Source: Acidobacteriota bacterium
GTDB taxonomy: Bacteria; Acidobacteriota; Vicinamibacteria; Vicinamibacterales; UBA2999
Length of the DNA: 58,177 bases
NCBI GenBank assembly: GCA_009694735.1
Contig: SHUG01000006.1
Location: forward strand, 1 to 58,177
Direction: 5' to 3'
Part shown: piece by piece, positions 42,428 through 51,359 of the stretch
Layout: each line of letters begins with the position of its first letter
Position numbering within the stretch: the first letter of the stretch is position 1
The notes under the pieces: model-generated
Database searches by the model: none
What the model saw: only the letters and a program-made list of their open reading frames with translations
What the model was told of the DNA's origin: nothing
Made by a program: the position numbers and the translations under genes

Positions 42428-43573
42428 TTACGAGCCCGGCCGCATCGGCGGCCGCGGTCCAGCGCCCGGCCCGCCCGGCCGGCCCATGCCAGCCCCGGCG
42501 ACCACGCCGGCGCCGCGACTAATCATTTCCACAAGTTCTTCCCGGTTGGACGAAGCATTAACCGCGGTGTCCTGCGTGATGAGCCGCCGGAAGACCAGCG
42601 TGGCCAGCGACTGGTTCATCGTCTGCATGCCCAGTTTTTCCTGGCCGGTCTGCATCGCCGAGTAGATCTGGTGAACCTTGTCTTCGCGGATCAGGTTGCG
42701 GATGCCCGGCGTCGGCACCAGAATCTCGAGCGACACCACGCGGCCCTTGCCGTCAGCCCGCGGCAGCAGCGACTGACAGACGATGCCCTCGACCACCAGC
42801 GAGAGCTGGGTGCGGATCTGCGATTGCTGGTGCGACGGGAACACGTCGATGATGCGGTTGATGGTCGACGAGGCCGAGTTGGTGTGCAGTGTGCCGAACG
42901 TCAAGTGGCCGGTTTCGGCAATCCGCAAGGCCGACTCCACGGTCTCGAGGTCGCGCATTTCGCCGATCAGCACGACGTCGGGATCTTCACGCAGGGCGGC
43001 GCGCAAGGCCATGCTGAAACTGTGCGTGTCGCTGTGCAGCTCGCGCTGGTTGATCAGGCAGTTCTTGTGCTGATGCAGGTACTCGATTGGATCCTCGACG
43101 GTCAGGATGTGCCCGTGGCGCTCGGTATTGATCTTGTCGATCATCGCCGCCAGCGTGGTCGACTTGCCGCTGCCGGTGGGGCCCGTGACCAGCACGAGGC
43201 CGCGTGGCCGGTCGGCCATCTTGGCCAGCACCGCCGGCAGGCCGAGGTCTTCGAAGGTCCGGATCTTTTCCGGAATCTGCCGGTAGACGGCACCGACCGC
43301 GCCCTTCTGGTTGAACATGTTGCAGCGAAAGCGCGCCACGCCGCGGATGCCGAACGAGAAGTCCAGTTCCAGCGTCTCTTCGAACCGCTTCTTCTGCGCG
43401 TCGGTGAGCACCGCGTACGACAGCGACTTGGTGTCGGACGGCGTCAGGTCCGGGTGTTCGAGCTTCTGCAACTCGCCGTGCACCCGCACCTGGGGCGGCG
43501 AGCCGATCGAGAGGTGCAGGTCCGAACCCGATAGTTCAACGGTCTGCTTGAGCAAATCCGGTAACGTGGCCAT
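42428..43573 (-). CDS. pilT: Pilus retraction ATPase PilT
   Basis: The protein has 381 residues. An N-terminal PAS-like domain is followed by a RecA-like core with Walker A GPTGSGKSTT, the Asp box, the LIGEMRDLET Walker B and His-box GHLTFGTLHTNSA. The C-terminal GIRNLIRE motif is the retraction signature. The last about 20 residues are Gly/Pro-rich. PilT depolymerises the pilus, powering twitching. A palindrome copy separates it from pilB upstream. Confidence 0.95.
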   Translation of the reverse strand: MATLPDLLKQTVELSGSDLHLSIGSPPQVRVHGELQKLEHPDLTPSDTKSLSYAVLTDAQKKRFEETLELDFSFGIRGVARFRCNMFNQKGAVGAVYRQIPEKIRTFEDLGLPAVLAKMADRPRGLVLVTGPTGSGKSTTLAAMIDKINTERHGHILTVEDPIEYLHQHKNCLINQRELHSDTHSFSMALRAALREDPDVVLIGEMRDLETVESALRIAETGHLTFGTLHTNSASSTINRIIDVFPSHQQSQIRTQLSLVVEGIVCQSLLPRADGKGRVVSLEILVPTPGIRNLIREDKVHQIYSAMQTGQEKLGMQTMNQSLATLVFRRLITQDTAVNASSNREELVEMISRGAGVVAGAGMGRPGGPGAGPRPPMRPGS

Positions 43574-43588
43574 ATGGTTTCTCAGAAG

Positions 43589-43611
43589 GTCCGGCTAAAG
43601 CCGGACGCTAC
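43589..43611 (+). repeat. Main palindrome family, between pilB and pilT
   Basis: GTCCGGCT-AA-AGCCGGAC followed by GCTAC, a perfect copy, fills most of the 47-base pilB-pilT gap. Confidence 0.75.
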
Positions 43612-43620
43612 TTAACTGCT

Positions 43621-45408
43621 TTACTTCACGGTCTCGCGTAACACTTCTTCGATCGTGGTCACGCCGTCCTTGATTTTCCGCAGCCCGCTGCCGCGCAGCG
43701 TAATCATGCCTTCTTCGATGGCCTTGCGCCGAATTTCGAGCGCCGAGGCGCCGACCAGGATCAGCTCGCGCAATTCGTCGGTGACTTCCATCACTTCGTA
43801 AAGGCCGACGCGGCCCTGATACCCCGTCTTGAGGCACTTGTCGCAGCCGGTCCCCTTCTTGGGCTTCACCGAGGCGGCGTCGGCCGCCGAAAAGCCGACC
43901 TGCTCCATCGCCCCGGGCGGCAGCTCGTCTTCGACCTTGCAATTCACGCACACGCGCCGCACCAGGCGCTGCGCGCACACCAGGTTCAGCGAGCTGGCAA
44001 CCAGGAACGGTTCGATGCCCATGTTCATCAGTCGGCTGATGGTACTCGGCGCGTCATTGGTGTGCAGGGTGGAGAGCACGAGGTGTCCGGTGAGCGCGGC
44101 CTTGACGGCGATTTCCGCGGTCTCGAAATCGCGGATCTCGCCGACCAGGATGATGTTCGGGTCCTGACGCAGGAAGCTGCGCAGCGCGGCGGCGAAATTG
44201 AGGCCGATGCTCTCGCGCACCTGCACCTGGTTGACGCCGAGCAGGTTGAACTCGACCGGGTCCTCCGCCGTCATGATGTTGGTTTCGGAGGTGTTCAGCT
44301 TTGAGATCGACGAGTACAGCGTGTTGGTCTTGCCGCTGCCGGTTGGGCCGGTGACCAGCACCATGCCCCACGGTTTGGCGATCTGCGCCTCGAGCTTGGT
44401 AAGCGATTCCTGCTCGAAACCGAGCTTGGTCATGTCGAGCATCAGCTTGCCCTTGTCGAGCAGGCGCATGACGATCTTTTCGCCGAACAGCGTCGGCAGG
44501 CACGAGACGCGAAAGTCAATGTCCCTGGCCTGGCCGTTGTCGCTGAAGCGGATCTTGATGCGGCCGTCCTGCGGCAGCCGCTTCTCGGCGATGTCGAGCT
44601 TCGCCATGATCTTGACGCGCGAGGTGATGGCATCGCGCATCTTCAGCGGCGGCGCCATGATGTTGTAGAGGATGCCGTCCATGCGGTAACGGACGCGGTA
44701 TTCCTTCTCGTACGGCTCGATGTGGATGTCGCTGGCGCCCTTCGAGATCGCCGACATCAGGATGACGTTCACCAGCTTGATCACCGGGGCCTCTTCGCCC
44801 TGGCGGGTGAGCATCTCGGCGCTGATCTCTTCGAGATCGTCGAGCACCTCGACGTCGGAGCCGGCGGCCAGCATCGTCGGCATCTCGGTGAGCGAGCGGG
44901 TCGCCATTTCGAGCGCGCTCTCGCCGGTCGCCTCGGGCGCCGTGGTCGTGGTCTGGCCGCCGCGGCCGGCCACCGCCGGCCCGCCCGCGCCGTAGTACTT
45001 GTCGATCGAGTCGAGCACCGCCGTTTCCGACGCGACCACCGGCTCGACGTTGTAGCCGGTCATGAACTTCACGTCGTCCATCGCGAAGACGTTGGTGGGA
45101 TCGGTCATCGCGATCGTCAGCGTCGCGCCGGCGCGGCTGAGCGGGACGATCTGGTACTTGCGGGCGGTTTCGGCGGGCACCAGCTTGATCACCGCCGGAT
45201 CGATCTCGAACTGGTTCAGGGCAATCGAGGGCACGCCGTACTGCTTCGACAGCAGCGCGGTGATTTCCTCATCCTTCACGAAGCCCATCTTCACGAGGTT
45301 GGCGCCGAGCTTCCCCCCGTTCTGCTTCTGGTAACCCAGGGCTTCCTGAAGTTGGACCGCCGTGATGCGCTTCTCTTTCAGAAGCAGTTCACCAATCCTG
45401 ACCGCCAT
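43621..45408 (-). CDS. pilB: Pilus extension ATPase PilB
   Basis: The protein has 595 residues. An N-terminal MshEN/GspE_N domain (about 1-140, LLLKEKRITAVQLQEALGYQ...GKLGANLVKMG) is of the type that binds c-di-GMP in homologues. A RecA-like ATPase follows, with GPTGSGKTNT, VGEIRDFETAE and GHLVLSTLHTNDA. A zinc tetracysteine (CVNC and CDKC) lies between core and C-terminus. It drives pilus assembly. It is the first gene of pilB-pilT-pilC-pilS-pilR. The ATG at 45408 lacks a close Shine-Dalgarno; GGAGGGGAGAG lies about 15 bases upstream. Confidence 0.95.
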   Translation of the reverse strand: MAVRIGELLLKEKRITAVQLQEALGYQKQNGGKLGANLVKMGFVKDEEITALLSKQYGVPSIALNQFEIDPAVIKLVPAETARKYQIVPLSRAGATLTIAMTDPTNVFAMDDVKFMTGYNVEPVVASETAVLDSIDKYYGAGGPAVAGRGGQTTTTAPEATGESALEMATRSLTEMPTMLAAGSDVEVLDDLEEISAEMLTRQGEEAPVIKLVNVILMSAISKGASDIHIEPYEKEYRVRYRMDGILYNIMAPPLKMRDAITSRVKIMAKLDIAEKRLPQDGRIKIRFSDNGQARDIDFRVSCLPTLFGEKIVMRLLDKGKLMLDMTKLGFEQESLTKLEAQIAKPWGMVLVTGPTGSGKTNTLYSSISKLNTSETNIMTAEDPVEFNLLGVNQVQVRESIGLNFAAALRSFLRQDPNIILVGEIRDFETAEIAVKAALTGHLVLSTLHTNDAPSTISRLMNMGIEPFLVASSLNLVCAQRLVRRVCVNCKVEDELPPGAMEQVGFSAADAASVKPKKGTGCDKCLKTGYQGRVGLYEVMEVTDELRELILVGASALEIRRKAIEEGMITLRGSGLRKIKDGVTTIEEVLRETVK

Positions 45409-45436
45409 GACTAGCTAGCTTGCTCTCCCCTCCGAA

Positions 45437-45508
45437 GGTCCGCCTAAAGGCAGACACTACATCGAATATGGCACCATCGCCCATGTGGCGTCCGGCTTTA
45501 GCCGGACC
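45437..45508. repeat. Head-to-head pair of main-family palindromes
   Basis: A plus-strand copy (45438-45460, GTCCGCCT-AA-AGGCAGAC then ACTAC, one arm mismatch) faces a minus-strand copy (45485-45508, GTCCGGCT-AA-AGCCGGAC then GCCAC). They are separated by 24 bases. The pair fills the gap between pilB and the outer-membrane barrel gene and resembles REP doublets. Confidence 0.7.
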
Positions 45509-45512
45509 GTGC

Positions 45513-46442
45513 CTAGAACGAATATCGCAAGCCGAGGCTCCACGACCGTTCGTCGGCCTGGCCTCCGGCAAAGGACCCGTCCACGTAGAAACCGGCTACC
45601 AACGCTGACGCGCCCGCCGATACCACGGCACGCGAATCACCCACCGTGCTGCCTCGCACGCCGCCGCGGACGCCCAGGCGCCGCACGAGCCACCATGTTT
45701 CCACACCGGCCGCCACGTCGCGACGCTCACCGCTCGGCGTCGCGCGTTTGGTCACGTCGCCGTCCACGGCGACCACCACGCGCGAGTAACCCGGCCATCC
45801 CGATCCCCATCCGCCACCGAGCCGCACGTGCGGCTCCAGTTCGACCTCGCCGTCCCCCGTGTCGCCGAGGTCGAACGACGGGCTCGCCAGGTGCCGCGCC
45901 ACCAGCCCCACTCGAAAGCGATCGGCAGCCACCATCGCACTGGCGTCCACGTCGGGCCTCACCGAGTCGCCGCCCCACACCACTTTCGGCGTGGCAGACA
46001 CCACAATGTGCTCGGTCAGGGATTGCAGCAAGCTGATCGCAACCGTCGAGGTCGTGAACGTGTGCACACTGCTCCGCACTTCTTCTCGGCTCTGGGCGTC
46101 CGTCACTACAGCCTCTGGGGCGCCGACGCCGAAGCTCCCCTGCCCGTAGTAGGCCAGGCCCAGCGGCGGCAGGGAAAATGCGATGAGGGCGTGTTTCAGC
46201 ATCCGTTCGCTTCCCCCGGCCGGCTCCAGCCCACCTGGTTCCAGGTTCAGGCTGACGACCGACCCGGTAGCCAGCCCGGCCGGGTTCCAATAAACTGCCG
46301 TAGCGTCGTCTGCCACCCCGACAAACGCGCCGCCCATCCCGTTCGCCCGAACCCCTAGAGAGGATTGAGCTTCGGCCTGCGCGGCGCATGCCAGGGACAC
46401 AAGCACCGCGAACAGCGACTGGTTGAAACTGTTTGGCGACAT
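45513..46442 (-). CDS. Outer-membrane beta-barrel protein (PorV/FadL-like)
   Basis: The protein has 309 residues with a signal peptide ending in AEAQ (about 26). It then has GVRANGMGGAFVGVADDATAVYWNPAGLA, the conserved opening of FadL/OmpP1- and PorV-type barrels, and it ends in LRYSF, a barrel-insertion C-terminus. The substrate is unknown. The ATG has A/T-rich bases rather than a Shine-Dalgarno upstream. A TTGACA promoter lies 60-90 bases before it. It is followed by pilB on the same strand after a repeat pair. Confidence 0.78.
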   Translation of the reverse strand: MSPNSFNQSLFAVLVSLACAAQAEAQSSLGVRANGMGGAFVGVADDATAVYWNPAGLATGSVVSLNLEPGGLEPAGGSERMLKHALIAFSLPPLGLAYYGQGSFGVGAPEAVVTDAQSREEVRSSVHTFTTSTVAISLLQSLTEHIVVSATPKVVWGGDSVRPDVDASAMVAADRFRVGLVARHLASPSFDLGDTGDGEVELEPHVRLGGGWGSGWPGYSRVVVAVDGDVTKRATPSGERRDVAAGVETWWLVRRLGVRGGVRGSTVGDSRAVVSAGASALVAGFYVDGSFAGGQADERSWSLGLRYSF

Positions 46443-46504
46443 GAAATATTATTTTTGAATCTACAAAACCGCGCTGCTTACGGAGGGCGTCGCTGCGAAA
46501 GTCC

Positions 46505-46534
46505 ATCGTATTCAGCGGTTTGGAAGCCTGTCAA
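46505..46534 (-). promoter_or_regulatory. Sigma-70-type promoter of the barrel gene
   Basis: On the minus strand TTGACA (46529-46534) and TACGAT (46505-46510) are 18 bases apart. The predicted leader is about 55 bases and A/T-rich. An AAACCGC/GCGGTTT pairing brackets the start region. Confidence 0.5.
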
Positions 46535-46584
46535 GGAAACCAATGGCCATCGAGATTCGTATCAAGCACCAAAGGAACGGGTAG

Positions 46585-47265
46585 ATGCGGCGCGTGATCG
46601 GTGTGCTTTGGCACCCTCGGAGAACCATGACCAAGGTGGTAGGCCACCCCACCTTCGCAACCGCATGGGTCGTGATACTCGCGGTGCTGGCGGTGTGCGC
46701 GTTCGCACTGCTATCGACCGCGGTGGGCCGGCAGGCTCTTGTGGACGAGCGGGTCCGCGTCATCGAAGCGCTCGGCGGCCGCGTCGATGATGTCGCCTAC
46801 GCCGCGCTGCAGGCGAACCCGCCCTGGCTGGTGTATTTGACGAGCGGCGGGCGATTACTGTTGACGCCCGAAATCACGCTACTGGTGGCGGCGGGCTTGC
46901 TGGCACTCGCGGCGCTCGACGGGGTCAAAGTCCGGTACGGGGTCACCCTCGCCGTGACGGTGCACGCGAGCGCGGTGCTGGCGTTGCAGCAAGTGGTGGC
47001 GACGCCGCTGCACTTCGTGCGCGAGTCGCTCACCAGTCCCACGACCATCGCGGGCCGGCTGCCGATGTTCGAGGAAGGCAGCCTGGCTGCAGGGATACTG
47101 GGGTCGATCGATATCTTTGGCCTGTGGTGGGTCTGGCTGCTGGCACTGGGCCTGTCCGCCGCCACCGGGAAGCCGGCCCGCCGGTATGTGGGGCGGTTGC
47201 TATTGGCGTATGTAGGGGTTGCGGCGCTGGTCGCCGCGGTGTTCGCGGTGCTCGGGGCTCAATAA
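46585..47265 (+). CDS. Yip1-family membrane protein
   Basis: The protein has 226 residues with about five membrane helices. The cytoplasmic N-terminus VLWHPRRTMTKVVGHPTFATAW is the usual start of bacterial Yip1-domain proteins, which have no firm function. AAGGAA lies nine bases before the ATG. It ends ten bases before the adaptor gene, so it is probably the first gene of a four-gene operon with the adaptor and two permeases. Confidence 0.8.
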   Translation: MRRVIGVLWHPRRTMTKVVGHPTFATAWVVILAVLAVCAFALLSTAVGRQALVDERVRVIEALGGRVDDVAYAALQANPPWLVYLTSGGRLLLTPEITLLVAAGLLALAALDGVKVRYGVTLAVTVHASAVLALQQVVATPLHFVRESLTSPTTIAGRLPMFEEGSLAAGILGSIDIFGLWWVWLLALGLSAATGKPARRYVGRLLLAYVGVAALVAAVFAVLGAQ

Positions 47266-47275
47266 GGGGGATCAC

Positions 47276-48625
47276 GTGTTTCGCAGGAAGTGGCTTCTCG
47301 TCGTAATCGCACTGTTGATCGTCGGCGGTGGCGCCAGCGCATACTTCGCCCGTCGCGGCGATCCCGGCGTCCTGGTGACGGCCGAAGGTATTCAGAAGCG
47401 GGATCTCGAGGCGCTCGTGTCGGCCTCCGGCAAGATCGAACCCAAGAAGACGGTGAACATCAGCGCCCAGTCGATGGGCCGCGTCACCCGCCTGGGCGTG
47501 AAGGAAGGCGATCACGTGAAGCAGGGCCAATTCCTGCTGCAGATCGATCCGGTCAACGCCGAGGCCTCAGTGCGCCGCGACGAAGCGGCGGTGATGGGTG
47601 CGCAGACGGGGCTCGAGCAGTCCAAGGCCTCGCTGCAAAGCTCACGCGCCGCACTCGACAGTTCACGACAGTCGCTCAAGCGCCAGCAGGAACTGTCGGC
47701 GGCCGGCCTGACGACGCGGGAGTCGCTGGAGAAGGCGCAGACCGACGTCGAAATGCGTGAAAGCGACCTCAAGGCGCGCGAGCAGGAAATCAAGAACCGT
47801 GACACGCAGCTCAACCAGCAGCGGGCCGGTCTCGCCAGCAGCCGCCACACGCTGACGCAAGTGCGCTTCGAAGCGCCCTTCGACGGCATCGTCACGCGCC
47901 GCAACATCGAAGAAGGCGAGAACGTCATGGTCGGCACCATGAACAACGCCGGCACGGTGCTGCTGACGGTGGCTGACATGTCGGTGATCGAGGCGGAAGT
48001 GGAAGTGGACGAAACCGACATCCCGCTCGTGCAGATGGGCCAGAAGGCCAAGGTCACCATCGACGCGATTCCCGACAAGGAATTCACCGGCACGGTCACC
48101 GAGATCGGCAACAGTCCGATCCAGGCTGCCGGTGCCGGCACGACCCGCACGGCCACCAACTTCAAGGTGGTCATCACCATCGACGGCCAGATCCCGGACG
48201 TGCGCCCAGGATTCACTTGCACTGCCGAGATTACGACCGCCACCCGCCAGCAGGCGGTGTCGGTCCCGATCCAGTCGCTCACCGTCCGCGAGCTGGTCTA
48301 CGACGCGCAGGGCAACGTCGTGACCGAGCCGCGGCCGCCGAAGGCTCGCTTCCAGTTCGGCCCGGCAGCGGCACCGGCGGCGGCGGCGGCGAGTCGCGAG
48401 CTGAAGCCCGGCCAGAAGCGCGAAGAAGTTGAAGGCGTGTTCCTGATCCGCGACAAGAAGGCGACCTTCGTGAAGGTGAAGCTGGGGATTGCCGGCGAAC
48501 GCTACCTCGAGGTCCTGGGGGGACTGAAGGAGGGCGACCAGGTGATTACCGGGCCGTTCGACTCGGTGCGCACGCTCTACGAGGGTGACCTGGTCCGCAC
48601 CAGCCCTGCGCCCGGCACGCGCTAG
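47276..48625 (+). CDS. MacA-like periplasmic adaptor (HlyD family)
   Basis: The protein has 449 residues. An N-terminal membrane anchor (about 5-22) is followed by a biotinyl-lipoyl-like part (VNISAQSMGRVTRLGVKEGDHVKQGQFLLQID). A long coiled-coil hairpin (about 100-200) and beta-barrel and membrane-proximal domains complete the layout of MacA/efflux adaptors. The GTG at 47276 is preferred because AAGGGGG lies five bases upstream and the anchor follows at once. It would link the downstream permeases to the outer membrane. An Ala-rich linker interrupts the last domain at about 365-375. Confidence 0.88.
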   Translation: MFRRKWLLVVIALLIVGGGASAYFARRGDPGVLVTAEGIQKRDLEALVSASGKIEPKKTVNISAQSMGRVTRLGVKEGDHVKQGQFLLQIDPVNAEASVRRDEAAVMGAQTGLEQSKASLQSSRAALDSSRQSLKRQQELSAAGLTTRESLEKAQTDVEMRESDLKAREQEIKNRDTQLNQQRAGLASSRHTLTQVRFEAPFDGIVTRRNIEEGENVMVGTMNNAGTVLLTVADMSVIEAEVEVDETDIPLVQMGQKAKVTIDAIPDKEFTGTVTEIGNSPIQAAGAGTTRTATNFKVVITIDGQIPDVRPGFTCTAEITTATRQQAVSVPIQSLTVRELVYDAQGNVVTEPRPPKARFQFGPAAAPAAAAASRELKPGQKREEVEGVFLIRDKKATFVKVKLGIAGERYLEVLGGLKEGDQVITGPFDSVRTLYEGDLVRTSPAPGTR

Positions 48626-48657
48626 GCACAAGACCAAGACCTGGAGAAACGTTACCC

Positions 48658-49881
48658 GTGTCGCAGCTGTTCGAATCGGTCCTGCTGGCGCTCGATTCGA
48701 TCTGGGCCAACAAGCTCCGGTCGCTCCTGACGCTGCTCGGCAACATCGTCGCCGTGTCGTCGATCATCACCGTGGTCGCGCTGCTCACCGGTGTCAACGA
48801 AGCGGTGACCGATGCGATCGTCTCGGACCTCGGCGCCGATTCCTTCACGGTCACGCGGATGGGGATCACGCAGAACGAGGACGACTTCGAGCGGATGCGC
48901 AACAACCCGGTGGTCACCCTGAAAGACGCGACGGCGATCAAGCGCTTCGGACAGTCGGTGGAATCGGTGATGGCGCAGGCGCAGACCTCGACCCGCGTGG
49001 CCTACCGCAATGAGGAGCTGGAATCGATCCAGGTGCAGGGTGTCAGCGAGGAGTACCTCGACTTCACCACCTTCGACGCCGAGCGCGGCCGCATGGTCAC
49101 GCCGACCGAGGTGTCGCGCAAGCGGCTGGTGGCCTTGATCGGCTGGGGCGTGGCCGACCGGCTGTTCGGCGCGGCCGAGCCGTTGGAGAAAGCGATCCGT
49201 ATTGCCGGTGTCCCGTTCACCGTCGTCGGCATCAGCAAGAAAAAGGGCGCGGCCTTCGGCCAGTCGCTTGACGAATTCGTCGTCATCCCGCTCGGGTCGT
49301 TTCAGAAACTGTTCGGCGCGCGGCCATCGCTGTCGGTGATGGTGAAGCCGCGCGACGCCACACTCGTCGCCCTGGCGAAAGACGAAACGCGCGTCGCCCT
49401 GCGGATCGAGCGCGGCCTGAAGCCGGCTGAACCTGACAACTTCGGGATTGTCGCCTCGGATTCGGTGCTGGACATCTTTCAGCAGGCGACCGCCGGTATT
49501 GCGGTGCTGCTGGTCGGTATCGTCGCGCTCTCGCTGCTGGTGGGCGGCATCGTGATCATGAACATCATGTTGATGGTAGTGAGCGAGCGGACGCGCGAGA
49601 TCGGCCTGCGCAAGGCGCTCGGCGCCAAGCGGCGCGACATCATGTCGCAGGTGCTGACCGAGTCGATCACGCTGTCAATCGTCGGCGGCATCGTCGGCAT
49701 TGCGCTCGGCGCGCTGTTCTCGACGATCATCTCGTCGCTGACGCCGGTGCCCTCGAATGTGGAGGCCTGGTCGGTGGTGCTTGGCGTCACCATTACCGCG
49801 CTGGTCGGCGTCGTGTTCGGCTACTACCCCGCCCGCCGCGCCGCCTCCCTGGACCCGATTGAAGCGCTGAGGCGCGAATAA
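48658..49881 (+). CDS. MacB/FtsX-type ABC permease
   Basis: The protein has 407 residues. One N-terminal helix (about 20-42) is followed by a periplasmic MacB_PCD domain (about 45-250) and three C-terminal helices with SERTREIGLRKALGAKRRDI between the first two, ending RRAASLDPIEALRRE. It lacks the N-terminal ATPase domain of MacB. A GGAGA lies about 11 bases before the GTG start. The next gene encodes a second permease two bases on. Confidence 0.9.
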   Translation: MSQLFESVLLALDSIWANKLRSLLTLLGNIVAVSSIITVVALLTGVNEAVTDAIVSDLGADSFTVTRMGITQNEDDFERMRNNPVVTLKDATAIKRFGQSVESVMAQAQTSTRVAYRNEELESIQVQGVSEEYLDFTTFDAERGRMVTPTEVSRKRLVALIGWGVADRLFGAAEPLEKAIRIAGVPFTVVGISKKKGAAFGQSLDEFVVIPLGSFQKLFGARPSLSVMVKPRDATLVALAKDETRVALRIERGLKPAEPDNFGIVASDSVLDIFQQATAGIAVLLVGIVALSLLVGGIVIMNIMLMVVSERTREIGLRKALGAKRRDIMSQVLTESITLSIVGGIVGIALGALFSTIISSLTPVPSNVEAWSVVLGVTITALVGVVFGYYPARRAASLDPIEALRRE

Positions 49882-49883
49882 CC

Positions 49884-51182
49884 ATGTCGGCGCTCACCAA
49901 ACAGTTCGCGCTCCTCAAAGAAACCGCCGAGATGGCGATAGGGACGCTGCGCGGCAACAAGATGCGATCGGCGCTCACGGTGCTTGGCGTGGTGATCGGT
50001 GTCACCTCGATCGTCGGCATGACGTCGCTGATTCGCGGCTTCGATGCGTCGTTGCGCGATTCGATCAACTCGCTCGGCCCGAACACGATCTTCGTGCAGA
50101 AGTTCGGCGGCCTCAGTTTTTCGTCCGGCGCGTCGTTCCTGGAGCTGATGCGTCGCCCGAACCTGATGCTGGGCGACAAGGAGGCGATCGAGCGCCTCGG
50201 CACCACGGTCGGCATGACCGACATCTGGCTGGGCGCCGGGGCGGGCCAGCAGCCGAGAGAACGGGTGTTCTATCGCGGCGACCGGACGCGCCCCCTCGGG
50301 ATCCTGGGCACGACCGAACAGTACGTCAACATCAACTTCGCCAAGATGCGCGCCGGGCGCTCGTTCACCGAGCAGGAAGTCCAGCGCGGCAGACCGGTCG
50401 CGGTGATCGGCTACGGCCCATACGAGGCCTTGTTCGAGAAACCCGGTATCGACCCGATCGGCAAGCCGGTGCGCATCGGCAACGTCGAATACACCGTTCT
50501 CGGGGTGGTCGGCAAACGGCCGTCGCCTGGCGGCTTTGCGGGCGCCGACGACTTCGTGATCATGCCGTACACGGCGTTTCGCAAGCAGTTCGGCCACGAA
50601 CGCATCCAGCGCGGCCGCTTCGGGATGCCGATCATGATCGCGGTCCTGCCCCGCGACGGCGTTTCGCGCGACGAGACGATGCGCGAGGTCGAGGCGATCA
50701 TGCGCATCCGCCACGGCCTGACACTCGACAAGCCCAACGACTTCGACCTGGTCACCTCCGACGCGATTCTCGCGGTGTGGGATCAGATCTCCGCCGCCAT
50801 CCTGCTGTCGTTGGTGGTGATTTCGTCGATTGCTTTGATGGTCGGCGGCATTGGCGTGATGGCGATCATGACCATCTCGGTCACCGAGCGGACCCGCGAG
50901 ATTGGCGTGCGCAAGGCGATTGGTGCCCGCAAGTTCGAGATTCTTGTTCAGTTCCTGATCGAAGCGGTGGTGCTGACCAGCATTGGCGGGATCCTCGGCG
51001 TGATCATGGGCAGCGCGATCGGCCTGACCGTCAACCTGATCTCGGGCTTTCCCGTCTCGCTGCCGTGGTGGAGTTTCGCGCTCGGACTGGGGTTTTCGGC
51101 CTCAGTCGGGATCATCTCCGGCATGATTCCGGCGTGGCGGGCCTCGCGCATGGACCCGATCGAAGCTCTTCGATACGAATAA
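49884..51182 (+). CDS. MacB/FtsX-type ABC permease (second copy)
   Basis: The protein has 432 residues with the same architecture as its neighbour: helix 1 at about 25-50, a periplasmic domain (about 55-290) and three C-terminal helices with TERTREIGVRKAIGARKFEI, ending RASRMDPIEALRYE. The two permeases are distinct in sequence and probably form a heterodimer. No ATPase gene follows; a GGATC-repeat spacer and an EF-G-like gene come next. Confidence 0.9.
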   Translation: MSALTKQFALLKETAEMAIGTLRGNKMRSALTVLGVVIGVTSIVGMTSLIRGFDASLRDSINSLGPNTIFVQKFGGLSFSSGASFLELMRRPNLMLGDKEAIERLGTTVGMTDIWLGAGAGQQPRERVFYRGDRTRPLGILGTTEQYVNINFAKMRAGRSFTEQEVQRGRPVAVIGYGPYEALFEKPGIDPIGKPVRIGNVEYTVLGVVGKRPSPGGFAGADDFVIMPYTAFRKQFGHERIQRGRFGMPIMIAVLPRDGVSRDETMREVEAIMRIRHGLTLDKPNDFDLVTSDAILAVWDQISAAILLSLVVISSIALMVGGIGVMAIMTISVTERTREIGVRKAIGARKFEILVQFLIEAVVLTSIGGILGVIMGSAIGLTVNLISGFPVSLPWWSFALGLGFSASVGIISGMIPAWRASRMDPIEALRYE

Positions 51183-51185
51183 AGG

Positions 51186-51313
51186 CCGGGATCCGTGGCC
51201 CGGGGTCCGGGATCCGGGATCCGGGGTCCGGGGTCCGGGATCCGGTCACTCAATCTGTCCAGCTGACGGCGCTCTGAGGTCCGAATCCCGGAGCCCGGAG
51301 CCCGGATCCCGAT
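51186..51313. repeat. GGGATCCGG-type repeat array
   Basis: About ten degenerate units of GGGATCCGG / GGGGTCCGG / GGAGCCCGG (main block 51186-51245, second 51285-51313) occupy the gap after the second permease gene. A TAATAT at 51315-51320 just past them is a possible -10 box for the EF-G-like gene. Confidence 0.65.
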
Positions 51314-51359
51314 CTAATATCCCTCAGTCGGGCGCCGGTCGCCCGGGAGGGTACCGGCC

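Noticed and set aside
46443-46584. Possible riboswitch upstream of the barrel gene
   Set aside because: There is an AAACCGC/GCGGTTT pairing and an A/T-rich leader, but no match to the c-di-GMP, cobalamin or other common riboswitch cores could be seen.
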